In this document: positions 46,176 through 57,628 of the stretch, in pieces | How the letters are laid out: each line of letters begins with the position of its first letter | Numbering within the stretch: the stretch's first letter is position 1 | Origin: Helicostylum pulchrum | Taxonomy: Eukaryota; Mucoromycota; Mucoromycetes; Mucorales; Mucoraceae | Assembly (NCBI GenBank): GCA_025677825.1 | Contig: JAIXMO010000023.1 | Coordinates: 62,001 to 126,000, forward strand | Direction: 5' to 3' | Length of the DNA stretch: 64,000 bases | Notes under the pieces: model-generated | Databases searched by the model: none | What the model saw: only the letters and a program-made list of their open reading frames with translations | What the model was told of the DNA's origin: nothing | Program-made: the position numbers and the translations under genes

Positions 46176-48130
46176 AGATGTACGTTACTTATTTTATTTT
46201 CTGCCTCTCTCAACCATTCATGCAAAGGCAAAAGACGTTCATCGCGTAATTCGAAAAACTAAATTTATAGCTCAACTTTTTTATTCGGTATACAGGACTT
46301 AGCTAGTTTGCTTTTAAATTTTTTATTTAATATTGCTGTTGTCTATATGAATATACAAATAAAATATATGTTTACTACTCTTGCTTATATACACATTTTA
46401 ACTTCTTACTTCAATATAATTATTCATTTTATCTTGTTCATGCTACTTGTACTTTTGCTCTCTTTTAACGCTCCGACTGTTCTTTTTCTGCTGCGGCAAG
46501 CCCGATTCACTGTCAGTTTTATAAAGCAAAAGAGATTTATTCCTTGACAGCATACACTGATGTATTAAAAGGAACTTTCTAGATTGCTTTACACTTTTGT
46601 TTATGTAATTAAAGTCGTGCTTCGGTGTTTATTGTAAAAGAAAAAAATAGTTTTTTTTAGAATGTATTGCACCAAGGTCTAATACAAAATAAAGAAATGG
46701 CCTTCAGGTATTAAGACCGAGCTTCACTTTTTCTTCCTGCAATCAAGTCATAGCACTGAAACATACACCACTGATGTAATTTTAGGATAATCACAAATCT
46801 GTTTGTATCAGTACTACCTTTCCCTGATAAAAAAAAGACGCGTTAAAAAAAAAGCAGGAAAAAATCCAACTACAAGTTTTTCTTTTAAAAGAAAAACATA
46901 CTATAGTAGTACTGCTAGTTACTTTTACATGAAATAACTGCTAAAAGGGGATATTTAAGAAGCTGAAATACGTCAGCTAAAATAGAATTGTGATAAAAAA
47001 GGGTCATCAAACCTTGAAATAAAGATAAATACGACATTAGTGGTCTGGAATTTCACGAAAGTCTACCCTTAAATTGAACATCTGGGCCCTTTGTTACCCT
47101 GCATACATTACATAATCATAGCTGTTAAACAAAAGGACAAAAAAAAATTACATCTAAAGTTAATTAGAGTAGGCACTAGCTTTCTCTTCTTAAGACATCC
47201 CTCTTTTTTATAATGGCTTCTATCTGAATACAGTAGCGACGGGTGGATCTATCCAGGACATCTTCAGTCCTCCACTTTAACACCATTATTTACCGGAAGT
47301 GTTTAACCCCCCCCCCCTTTTTTTTTTAGAAATCTAGCTGTGGTTCTAATGTTTAAGCTCTTCTATATGAAGATACAGAATATGTTTTTTCGGTAATAGG
47401 TTGGATATGCTCGAGAGCTATTCTGGAAATTATAATCCATCATTAATAAATAGAACACGCTTAAATAGAGCCGTCACTGTACGTCGACTCTACTCGAAAT
47501 TGTTTTCGTTATGGGTTGTAAAAAAAATTAAAGTTAGCAACCAACTCTAATTATTTACAGCAGAATGTTTTCGTGATAATATCCCTCTCTTCCTGTGTCG
47601 CTCCAACTTTCTCCTAACCAGTGCTTATGGCACCAATTTACAATTGTAAATTTTCTTCCTCAGTCGGCGATAAAGAGAACGCGGATTGAGGGAAGTAAAC
47701 ACACAAAGAAAAAAGAGGAAGCGTAATGTGGCAAACGCTACTTTGCACTTTAAGAGTGAACTATGATATTTGCCTCGTTAATTTACTTTGTACCTTATTC
47801 CGTGTTTTTACTTTTATTCAGAGCATTTTGGGACCATATGTGTGTGCCTGAAGGGATATAGACTCGAACCAAAATCCCCGTATGTTGTAAGTAATTCGCA
47901 AGGCGCTTTACACTCGTATCGATAATAAGCTTTTAAACAAGAGACGAGGTGTAACATATGTATACTTAAACGATCAAAGTTATTTTCTGTAAATATAGTT
48001 AGACTCATGTGAGTATTAAGTAAGCGGAAATTGTATGTGACCAGTTTTGGTATTATACTTCTCTATCAAGCTTTTTTTGTTTTTGTTTTTCCTTTCCTTT
48101 TTCTTTTTCGTTGCTCTATTTTATTTGTAA
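46176..48130. other. Long intergenic region, about 2 kb
   Basis: AT-rich DNA with a C11 run at 47307-47317. An open stretch at 46308-46547 is hydrophobic and looks like chance. A GGTTCGAGTC-like B-box word occurs on minus near 47862, without the rest of a tRNA. No gene is supported. Confidence 0.5.
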
Positions 48131-49036
48131 ATGACAGAGGAAGCACCTATCCTTAGTAAAGAAACGCTTCAACTATATAAAGACTATGTCGGTATAAAAG
48201 ATCCTAATGAGCTTTGTACTCATTTAATAAACATCAAGAACAAACTTTCTGAGGTATGAATATAAAGAAATATATAAAAGTAGACACGGGTTTTAATGTA
48301 AATATAACTAGGAAGGAAAAGTGAATTATCGATGTATTCAACAATATGAATTTGCATTTTCAAGAATTTATTATCGATTCTTTTACAAGAGAATACTCGA
48401 TTTAGCTCAACAAGTGGAAAAGCCTTATTTTCTGGATATTGGATGTTGTACAGGTACAATACTCAAAAAAAAAAAAAGAGAGAGCAGAAATATACATGTG
48501 TATTAATAACAGAGAGAGAAGGTACAGATTTAAGAAAACTATTGCTGGACGGGTACCCAAAAGAATATTTAATTGGATTAGATATTGAACAAAGTTATAT
48601 CGATTGTGGATACGAGTTATTTGGAGATTCAGCAACGACATGTCCTATTCAATTTATTGTTCGAGATTTATTAAAATCAGAATGCATGTTGAAAGAAAAG
48701 ATGACAGTGATTCATGCTGGTAGTGTATTTCATTTGTTTTTAAACTTAGATGACATGCGTCAATTTTTAAAGAAACTTATTGGCAATTTAAAGTGGGGTG
48801 GATTATTAGTAGGTGGCCATGTTTGCGCTGAAAAATCTAGACAGTTTTTTAGGCAATCGACTCAACGGTTAAAATTCTATCTTGGTATTGATGAATTTAA
48901 ACAGTTGTTGCAATCTGAAGGGTTTCAAGAGATTGAAATTGAAACAAAGCCTAGGATAAGTAGTGATGAAGAAACATTTACGGCATTTTGGGTATCTTTT
49001 TGTGCTATATACCAACCTGACAGAGATAAACAGTAA
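48131..49036 (+). CDS. Class I SAM-dependent methyltransferase
   Basis: Three exons. MTEEAPILSKETLQLYKDYVG leads to EGKVNYRCIQQYEFAFSRIY. Motif I is FLDIGCCTGTDLRKLLLDGY, split by a short intron (near 48456-48521) inside the Gly-rich loop. GLDIEQSYIDCGYELFG carries the acidic residue that binds the SAM ribose; VRDLL and VIHAGSVFHLFLN are motifs II and III; WGGLLVGGHV is the post-III strand. The protein is about 255 residues without a signal peptide or a targeting tail. The substrate cannot be told; helical N-terminus plus a single Rossmann methylase fold is common in small-molecule and protein methylases of fungi. Confidence 0.78.
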
Positions 49037-49165
49037 TAATAATGATGATAGTGATAATAATTATAATAAAAAGTGAGGTTCGTTTTTTATTCTCTCTCTT
49101 CTCTTTTTTTTTTATATGTATATTGAGTGTACGAGCTGGAATATACATATGTATGTACGTATATT

Positions 49166-50827
49166 TTAAGGCCTACGCACAACTTTATTAGGTACCTTTT
49201 TGCACATTGAAAGATGCCCCGGTTTAAAGATCAATCCACAAAAAATACAAATGTTTTCTTTAGAACTGCCCTTTTTAAATCTGACTTTTCTATTACCAGT
49301 AGTATTAGGAGAAAGACTTCTACGGTTAGAACGACGAGTGGGAATTACCATTTGAGCCTGTCTACAATCTTTTGTCGTATGTGTAGAGTTTTTACCGTGA
49401 ATATAACAACCTCTCTCCGGAGAGACAGATCTTTCACGGTAATAACGTTCTGCTGGAGAACGCGATCTTTTTCTGGTCTCCGACTCTTCTCGACGTGAAT
49501 TACGACTGGTAGAACGAAAAGATTCCCCTGTCTGTTCTTTTAATTGTTCAAGGTGTTCCTTGACATCTTTTGATATAGGTATGCTTGTAGCATGTTGTTC
49601 AATTACCTGTACATCTATCGTATTTGTATCATTTTCTTGTATTTGTTGTGGTACTGGTCTGGAAGTAGTAGTATTAGATGTACTAGTACTATACTCGGAT
49701 ATAACGCGTCTAGCTAATGCCTGAATAGGTTGGTTTACTACGCTTGACACTTCCTTTTTAACAACGATTGGCTCCGTTGATACGGAGCTAGTGGATGCAG
49801 CACTAATCATTTTATAAGAAGCAGGGGCTGTGGGGATGGGACTGTTCTGGTTTAATTGAATTGGAGGAGTTGGACTTGAAGGAGGAGGAGGAGCGGGTAT
49901 TCTTGCTAACGCCAGGGGAGTGAATTCCATGTAAGGATACTTTACGATCGTATAATCAGGACAAGAGGAGGTAGAGTGTTCAGCCAACAAATGAAAATCA
50001 CAGTCTTTTTGATTTACTTTTTCATGTTCCAAGCGGACAGCTAAATGAGCACTCTTTGAGTAAAAGGTGAAATCATCATCCGTAGCACTAAGAAATACAG
50101 TAGCTCTTTGCATAACATCTTTTAAATCACAGTGAAAATTTGTAGAGGCGTCATAGTCAATTGTTGAAATCAGTACTTCTTTTACTGGTGAATTAAATAT
50201 GTTTACATAATAACTGATGCCATCTATTTGAGCTTCCTCTGTTAATCGCGTAAATCTCTTATTAGCTATTTCGATGGTCTCTATTTCTGGTATATACTTG
50301 AAGTTGGCAATTTGATTGAATACAATGGTTCGTCTGGACGGATCATCAAATTTAGACATAAGTCTCTTTCTAACTTGTCGCCAGTCTAGCTTCAGGTTGT
50401 TAGCGGTTTGAAATGTCAAATGGATCCACATGAATCTGTCATAATTATGAGAACTGCAAGCCAACAACAGTTTTAACCAATCAGTTTCAATGTTTAATTG
50501 CTTTGTGGTTAAGGTTTCACAGTATTCAGTTAATTTGTTACAAAAGTCAAATACACAAGCAAAGTGTGGTAGTGTAGGGTTAATTGTCTGGTCAGTAGTT
50601 AACTGAAATATAAAAGAAGGTTTAAAGTCTGCTTCTGGTTCTTTTTTTACTGGTACTGGACTTGAGGTGTGTTGTGTGGCATCTTCCACTTCAGAACAAA
50701 GGCGCTGAATTTCTAACCCCACCTTTTTCAAGGTTTCTGTAGTATTAGAGTTTTGATCCCCTTCACTTGGTAAGAGGTTTGCCCACTTCTCCAGTAAATT
50801 AAATAGTTCCGTTTTGTCAGTTTGCAT
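49166..50827 (-). CDS. Stand-alone Gag-like protein (Ty3/Gypsy type), possibly domesticated
   Basis: An intact 553-codon single-exon frame. Residues about 70-280 are helical and look like a retrotransposon capsid: IETDWLKLLLACSSHNYDRF, NLKLDWRQVRKRLMSKFDDP, SRRTIVFNQIANFK. A long Pro/Ser/Thr linker and an Arg/Ser/Glu-rich part (RSRSPAERYYRERSVSPERG) follow. Two zinc-knuckle-like motifs close the protein: CYIHGKNSTHTTKDC and, near the C-terminus, CIFCGLIFKPGHLSMC. No protease, reverse transcriptase, integrase or LTR was found within several kb on either side. The frame is undamaged, which suggests either a recent solo element or host use. It shares a 164-bp promoter region with RNase Z. Confidence 0.7.
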   Translation of the reverse strand: MQTDKTELFNLLEKWANLLPSEGDQNSNTTETLKKVGLEIQRLCSEVEDATQHTSSPVPVKKEPEADFKPSFIFQLTTDQTINPTLPHFACVFDFCNKLTEYCETLTTKQLNIETDWLKLLLACSSHNYDRFMWIHLTFQTANNLKLDWRQVRKRLMSKFDDPSRRTIVFNQIANFKYIPEIETIEIANKRFTRLTEEAQIDGISYYVNIFNSPVKEVLISTIDYDASTNFHCDLKDVMQRATVFLSATDDDFTFYSKSAHLAVRLEHEKVNQKDCDFHLLAEHSTSSCPDYTIVKYPYMEFTPLALARIPAPPPPSSPTPPIQLNQNSPIPTAPASYKMISAASTSSVSTEPIVVKKEVSSVVNQPIQALARRVISEYSTSTSNTTTSRPVPQQIQENDTNTIDVQVIEQHATSIPISKDVKEHLEQLKEQTGESFRSTSRNSRREESETRKRSRSPAERYYRERSVSPERGCYIHGKNSTHTTKDCRQAQMVIPTRRSNRRSLSPNTTGNRKVRFKKGSSKENICIFCGLIFKPGHLSMCKKVPNKVVRRP

Positions 50828-50991
50828 GTGTTGTAGGTGGAAAGAGAATTAAGGAAAAAACTGAAAGAGCAATTTTTTTTTTTGATGTTGTTGAAGTTGT
50901 TAAAACAGTCACTTTTTTTTTTTTTTTTTTTTTTTGCTCTCTTACAATTGGGATAAAGATACATATTCTTAAACCTGTTTCTTTCTTCTTC
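50828..50991. promoter_or_regulatory. Short divergent spacer, Gag-like gene / RNase Z
   Basis: 164 bp separate the two outward-facing starts. The sequence has a long T run (about 50911-50935) as the only striking feature. Confidence 0.4.
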
Positions 50992-53900
50992 ATGCTATTA
51001 TTACATTGCCGTGTAATAATAAAGCATAACAATAGACCGTTTCGATCGTTTTTACAACAGCGTGGCATGAAGGCATATATTCAAATTGTTGGACAGAACT
51101 CCCCTGAGGGACCTGCAAGTCTTATTGTTCATTACGATGACCAACGTTATTTGTTCAACTGTAGAGAAGGAACTCAACGTTTATGTGTGCAAGAAAAAGC
51201 TAGACTTGCAAAAACCAGTAACGTATTTCTATCTCGATTAAATTGGGATTGTATTGGTGGTTTGACAGGTGAATACAATAATTTTTGTTTCTTTAGCTTT
51301 TTTTCTGTGTGTGTAAAACTGACATATATTGTTTATATAAGGCATGTTGTTAACATTAACTGACGCTGGTATAAAGAATATCGGATTGCATGGAGGAAAA
51401 AATTTGACTCATTTTATTGCTGCGACTCGACATTTTGTTTACAGGTAAAAAAAAAAAAGATCCAATCTACTGGGAAAAAAACTTACTTTTTTGTGCAGAA
51501 CAAGTACAAATGTAAAAATTAATGAGATTGATGAAACAAGTAAACCATTCAAGGATAAAAACCTTTCAGTAACACCAGTTATTGTATATCCTGTAAAGAA
51601 TAACAAGAGAGATTACCAAGAATTTAGTAGTAGTAGTAGTAGTAGTAGTGGTAGCGAAAGTGACTCTTCTAGTGATTCAGAATATAACTTTGTAAAAGAT
51701 CCAATTGATGATGAAAAGGGAGAACATAAATATAGACAAAACGTAGTAAACATGATGTTTACAAATACGAATCAAGGTCAAAAGGCACCTGGACATACAA
51801 TTGAAGCGGACTGTTCTCCTCGTCCCGATAATACAAATGCATCAACTAGAGTTCATCCACTTTCAGAAGAGGCAAAATCTACATCCAAATCGTTGACAAA
51901 TACACAAAGAAATTATTTGATGAAGGCATTACCTAGAGTACAACAAGATGCAGCAGCTATTACTTACATCTGTCAAGGTGCTTCTGTGCCACCTAAATTT
52001 AATAAGGCGGCAGCAGTTGCTTTAGGAATTAAACCTGGACCAGTCTATGGTCAATTACAAAAGGGCATTAGTGTCACTCTAGATGATGGTAAAGTTGTAA
52101 CGAGAGAAATGGTGTGTGACCCTGAAGTACCTGGTCATGTATTTGTAGTTGTTGATTGCCCTAATTCATCATACATTGATGGACTAATTAGTTCTAAACA
52201 ATTTGATACTTATTTGGATCCAAACGGGAAATATAAAATTAACGTCATGATTCATCATCTTGGTAATAACGTTATTCATGATTCTCGTTATAAGGAATGG
52301 CTTCGTAAATTTGACCAAACAACAGACGTAAGTTTTTTTTTTTCATTGTTATTATTGTTATCTGTGCGTTGCGTTGTACATGAAAGCTCACTTCCTTTTA
52401 TTAGCATATTTTCGGATCTACAGATGTTTGCGCACAAACTGTCCAATTTACATCACATGCGCTTGGTCAAGTGAAGTTATCTAAGTTAAACGATAAAATC
52501 TTTCCTATCCCTCAATACAGTAATATACCTGAAACTAAACTTTCTGACAGTAAGTATGATTGCTATATATATATATAAATGGTATATACTAATACAATCT
52601 ATAGTAAAGGGTCTTCCCAAGAATAGTTTTGTTTTAAAGAATATGGCACAATACAATCTTGAACCTAGAAACGGAATTACCTATTTAGATCGTCCCGCAT
52701 TTAATCACACTAATTTCGATTTACCTGAAATTAAAGAAATTGAAAATAATCAGGAATATGCTGAAGCTGTAAAGTTGGCAAAGGCTGAAGCCGATAAAGT
52801 GGACACAGAAACTGAAGATTTTCCTGGTAAAGATGTTGAAATCGTTACGTTGGGTACAGGTAGTTCAATTCCTGCCAAATATAGAAACGGTAAATATTAT
52901 TTTGTTTATATTTTTACAAGTATTTTATGATAACAAAAAAAATACACGTATTAGTAAGTGCAACATTAGTAAAGATCCCAAACTATGGATCCATCATGTT
53001 GGATGCAGGAGAAGGTACCTATGGTCAAATGATGCGTCGGTATGGTTTAGGATATGTCGATGAAGAAATTAGTAAACTTCGATGTATTTTCGTCTCTCAT
53101 TTACACGCTGATCATCATTTGGGTGTAATCCAGTTAATTAAAAAATGGAATATGGTAAGTAATAATTAATATTTGTTTTGATTTTACTAAACTAGTTTTA
53201 AACAGGTTAATAGAACAGAAGATACTCTTACAATTGTTGCTCCTTTTGTTTATAAGCATTGGTTGGGTGAATATGGTGATGTCGAATTTATTGGATCTAA
53301 AAAAAGAGTGAACTATATTCGTAGTGAAAATATATTATCTAAAGCTACACCAAGAGGTCGAGAATTAAAAGTGTAAGTTGAAAGGTTTAAATCAATGACG
53401 AAATTAACTTGCTGTATTTAGTTTAAACGAATTAAAAAAAACGCTGGGCCTTGAGTTTATTCAACCTGTTGAAGTAATTCATTGTAGATGGGCTTATGGT
53501 TTATCAGTCAAACATAAGTCGGGTTGGAAACTAGTGTAATAATAATATATATATATATTTTTTTAAAAAAAATGATATTAACTGCTTTGTTTACTACTTA
53601 GTTACTCTGGTGATACTAGACCTTGTAATAAACTTGTAGAAGCAGGAAAAGATGCAACATTATTAATTCATGAAGCCACATTAGAAGATGCAAGCCTTGA
53701 TAAAGCTATTGCCAAACGTCACAGTACAACCGGAGAAGCGATTGACGTAGGAAAACGGCAAGTATTTTACAAGAGCTGTTTAAATATTTCTATACTAACT
53801 TTATTTATAATAGAATGAACGCCCGATTTACATTATTAAATCATTTCAGTCAACGCTATCCCAAGTTACCAGTACTTTCATCAGAACAATCTAACGTGTG

Positions 53901-54027
53901 TTTTAGTTTTGATATGATGTCTATCCCTATCAAACAATTGCCATTATTACCAAAGTATACAAATGCTATCCAGCTTGTATTTAAAGATGAAGAGAATGAT
54001 GAAGAAGATGAAACGAAAATCAAATGA
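50992..54027 (+). CDS. TRZ1: Long-form tRNA 3'-processing endonuclease RNase Z
   Basis: About nine exons. From the upstream ATG (50992) the protein begins [19 protein letters not shown], basic and free of acids, then [20 protein letters not shown] from the second ATG at 51067. The N-terminal half is the degenerate beta-lactamase-like domain ([40 protein letters not shown]). The C-terminal half is catalytic: [32 protein letters not shown], and the zinc motif SHLHADHH at 53095-53118. It goes on with [25 protein letters not shown] and [11 protein letters not shown]. This is the ELAC2/Trz1 layout. The enzyme cuts 3' trailers from pre-tRNAs. Two possible starts suggest mitochondrial and nuclear forms from one gene. 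Confidence 0.95.
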
Positions 54028-54236
54028 TCATTTGACCTAAAAAAAAATACGCCCAATAAATAATTTCATGTGTCACTAAAGATAAAGGAAAAAGGGGATA
54101 ATAATGATGAAACTCAATCATGCATTTTTAAAAAAAAACACGTAATATATATATACGTTCTTTTTCACTAGTCTTTCTTTTTTCTCTTTCTTTTCTCTTT
54201 CTAAATTTTTTTTTTAAAAAAAAGGAAATAATAAAA

Positions 54237-55357
54237 ATGACTGATCTTGCTCCTCCCTCTATTGATACCTCTGCTGAGACTAATAAAATGGTTGAATCAC
54301 CCATTCCCTCTGCTACTGCTCGTAAGTAAAATAATAATAATACATGGTATAGTTTATCAACACTAACTAACATTTTATTTTAGCACCTGTACCCGTACCT
54401 AGTACTTTTAACAAGGACATTGGCATTGATACCCCTCCACCTTCTACTAAACCAGTTCAAGCCGCTCCTATTAAACAAACCGAAACTTCTTCTCCTATTA
54501 ATCCCACTCGAGCATCTAAACCTTTCTGTTATACCTCCCCTAAAATTAACTTTGAAGATGGTAAGTGTTTTCTTTATATATTTATATGACGTGATTTCTT
54601 GGAGAGAACCTAACCTTTTTTTTTTCTTTTTTTCGTGTTAGATGCCCCTACCTATTTGAAAACAAAGGCCGAGTCACTTATTTACTGGGAGTACCCCAAG
54701 AAGAGTGCTGCATTCCTTGTTGGTACACTTGGTATTCTGGTTTTAACACAATACTATTCACTTTTACAAATTTTAGCTGGTGTGTTTACCCTTGTCACTG
54801 GTTTAAACTTGATTTTTGTAAACACACACAAGCAAGGGCAACGATTTATTGGAGGTAAATCTACTGAGAACATTGCTAACCCTCACAGTCAACGTCTTGA
54901 AACCAAGGGTAGTTATATTCCTCGTGATCGCGTCTTACGTACAGCACAATTAACTGTTGACGTTGTTGAAGTCATCACACAACAAATAACAAAATTGGTG
55001 TTGATTGAAGATAATTGGAAATCAGTTATTTCATTGATTGTTTCTTATTTGGTCTGGACTCTTGCAAAATTTGTCTCTACAAAATACTTGGTTGGAATCT
55101 TTGCACTTTCTGCCTTCTCCGTTCCCCGCTTATACCTTCAAAATAAAGATTTAGTTGATGGTCACGCTGCTGCTCAAACCAAGAATGCTCGTGTATTAGC
55201 TGAAAAGTATGGTGGTGTTGCGTATGAAAAAGCCAAGGAGTTAACTGAACAAACTAGAAGCTTTATCAAGAGTAAAACCTCTGGTGCTACTGCTGCTACC
55301 CCCGGTGTCTCCGCATCTGGCGCTATCCCATCCCAAGAACCTAAAAAGACTGAGTAA
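54237..55357 (+). CDS. RTN1: Reticulon-like ER-shaping protein
   Basis: Three exons (54237-54321, 54384-54560, 54642-55357) give 325 residues. The Pro/Thr-rich cytosolic N-terminus (about 105 residues) is disordered. The reticulon homology domain starts near LIYWEYPKKSAAFLVGTLGI and has two long hydrophobic hairpins: SLLQILAGVFTLVTGLNLIF, then SVISLIVSYLVWTLAKFVST with YLVGIFALSAFSVPRLYL. A linker of about 80 residues separates them. The C-terminus has an amphipathic helix (KAKELTEQTRSFIKSK) and an Ala/Ser/Pro tail without a KKXX signal at the very end (KKTE). Reticulons wedge into the outer leaflet and bend ER tubules. Confidence 0.9.
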
Positions 55358-55463
55358 TTCTCTTTTTTTCCTTTCCAATCCCCCCTCCCTCCTTTTTTTT
55401 TTATTACGTGTAGTTAAACGATTTTTTTTTAATAACTTTTTATTAAATAATAAAAAAAAGTAT

Positions 55464-56271
55464 TTATTCAACATGTACACTAAGAAGTGGAGTTGCTTCC
55501 GTTGTTGTTGCTTGTTTACTTTTAAATAGTTTGTGATACATGGTCACAAAAAAGGCTATAATAAGAGTAGGTATCAGTAAATGAATGGTAAGTTTTTTTC
55601 GTTCATACTTGGTAATTCTTACATTCAATAAGAATCCTGGTGAGGCGAATAGCTTTGTTATAGTATCCGTGCCTCCAACAAGTTTGATAAAGTTTTTGAA
55701 TAAATTTGCAATCTCTATGATAAAAATAGGCGTATTTCACCAGTAGATCCATTTGAGTGGTAGTACAAGTCTGTCCTTCCTTTAAACATATTAATGTTGC
55801 GGGTCCCTTATACAAATGCACATCACGCGGCTTGAACCCGACCGTAATATGAAAATTAGATCGGCCTAGTCCAAGATAATTTCTCATGTCCTGACCAAAT
55901 GGCCAAAACAGTACACGAAAATAGGAAATTGCCTCATCTTCGCGGCTAGTTCCCAGACCTAAATCAATAGGTTTTTTCCAAGTCGTTGGCTCACCGAATT
56001 TTTTGATAATAAATTTGTTTACATGTCTTAAACTAGTTTGTAAATGTTTTTTAGCTGCTTTATTTGTCGAGTTAGGAGGAGTTGGCATTAAACTAGCCAT
56101 CTCCAAATGATTAATAACCGTGACATGGTGACCACCTTTATCTCGTTTCTCTCTATTTTCAATATATTCCGACGTGACTAACTCATTAGCTTGTTCGGCA
56201 AGTCTGTCAATATAAGATCCATGCAAGGAAAGGTATCTTGCTTTAGGTTCAAATATTAAATCTGGATCCAT
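55464..56271 (-). CDS. 2H-phosphoesterase-like protein
   Basis: Two exons (56271-55623 and 55555-55464) total 741 nt, 246 residues. The first carries two His-x-Thr motifs about 110 residues apart, GGHHVTVINHLEM and SNFHITVGFKPRDVH, the signature of 2H phosphoesterases, which cut or ligate 2',3'-cyclic phosphate ends of RNA and nucleotides. MDPDLIFEPKARYLSLHGSY precedes them. The region after (FIQKLYQTCWRHGYYNKAI) is helical. The 67-nt intron has a GTAAGA donor, TACTGATAC branch-like site and TATAG acceptor; the last exon ends TTTEATPLLSVHVE. Without splicing the frame stops after 222 residues, which is also possible. The exact substrate and family name are not known to me. Confidence 0.6.
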
Positions 56272-56344
56272 GACTGTAATGTAGAATTAGTAAAATAAAA
56301 AAGATAAAAAAAAAAAATCTGATTAAAACTGTAAAAAAAATAAT

Positions 56345-57506
56345 TTATTCAGTTAAAGTCATAATCGTTTCGTCGAATATAATGACCAAGTCACGAACGG
56401 CTAGACACCGAAGATGAAAAAGTAGCATTTTTTACTATTCAGTTTATCAGTGTAATCATCCATAGTACACTTTAATAATTTAATAACTCCTGGCTCGAGT
56501 TCAGAATAGAAATATCGATCACCAGTTTCATTTGAATACTTTAAAAAGAAATGTAAAAAGTTTCGATGACGTTTTTGATTAATTACTAGCTTGTCAAAGT
56601 TAGTGTATGGCATGTCAATGATCGTTTTCTTCCCTTTAAGCTGGCTTCTATTAAACGATATAAATTCGTTTTTTACAAATGACATTATTTTCAAGTTTGA
56701 TAATCGAACAGATAGTTGATATAATGCGGCGGGGTTGACCTCGCTACTATACAAGTAGAGTTCTTCGATCGTCGTATCGTTTGATAGTGTAGGATTACAA
56801 GTTTGTAGTTTATCGAAGGATCTGAAGTATTGACATCGTTGTCGCGGGCAAATATTAAGGAATTCGTCTATTTCTTCCAGTTTGAAGTCATTGGATCTAA
56901 GTAGATTCAAACTCGTTAAATACTTGAACTTTGACAAGTATGATAGTAAATTCAGATGCAATTTTTTCTCGAATAAGAAATCTCTGGAGCTTGGCGGTTT
57001 TAATCTGAGCACAAGATGGGTGAGTCTATCTTTAAACGCGAAAGCAATTGCCATATATATTTGTATATCACCATATTGATGAGGTCATGGAATTGTATTT
57101 AGCTTTTTCCACCTGTGTTGTTCTGTAAGCAATCGTAGCCATAATGAAAAAGAGGAATGTGCCATAGTCATAGTTTGTACATTTGGACAACAATCGCTTA
57201 GTTTTTCAAAGAGGCCTTTGGGATCACAAGGTCTGTCAGGTGCATAAAATATTTTTCCAAAGTCGAACTTGTTTACAAGTTTTCCTAAATGTTCCGAGGA
57301 CTGTAAAGTGTTGACAAGCCTTATTAATTGAATACCGTAATTTCTTAACGCAATAGTATGGTAGATAACCCGTTCCACGGACTTTTGTCATGCTTTACAG
57401 ACAAGTTGACATTGAAAATAGATCCTTTGTTGTCTATTTTACGTAGCGTATATTGTAATATCTCTGCTGGTATTTTACTCCACGAATGTAGGTTATAACT
57501 TGACAT
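56345..57506 (-). pseudogene. Decayed tandem copy of the F-box/LRR gene
   Basis: A shortened copy of the intact neighbour at 57629-59461. The start MSSYNLHSWSKIPAEILQYT matches the neighbour's N-terminus. A one-base loss near 57415 and a TGA where the neighbour has Trp (KTWQKS) break the F-box. The middle LRR part is missing: EEIDEFLNICPR joins directly to sequence matching the neighbour's last 150 residues, a loss of about 670 nt. The last coding part (LYQLSVRLSNLKIMSF, GDRYFYSELEPG) ends with another frameshift near 56405, after which VRDLVIIFDETIM continues to 56345. The two copies are about half identical by eye. Confidence 0.8.
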
Positions 57507-57628
57507 TGTTCTTTTACAAAACAAAAAAAGTATAAAGTGGAAATTATTTTTTTATTATTAAACTTAAAACTTAACCAAACTGAACGATCAAGTCACGGAC
57601 AGCTTGACGCCGAATATTTAACATTCAA

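Noticed and set aside
46970..47000. Third Fanzor-like relic (GGGTCATCAAA shared with 8474-8484)
   Set aside because: The shared word is only eleven bases and no conserved motif follows.
47840..47905. tRNA gene on the minus strand
   Set aside because: Only a B-box-like GGTTCGAGTC word is present. There is no matching A-box and no acceptor stem pairing.
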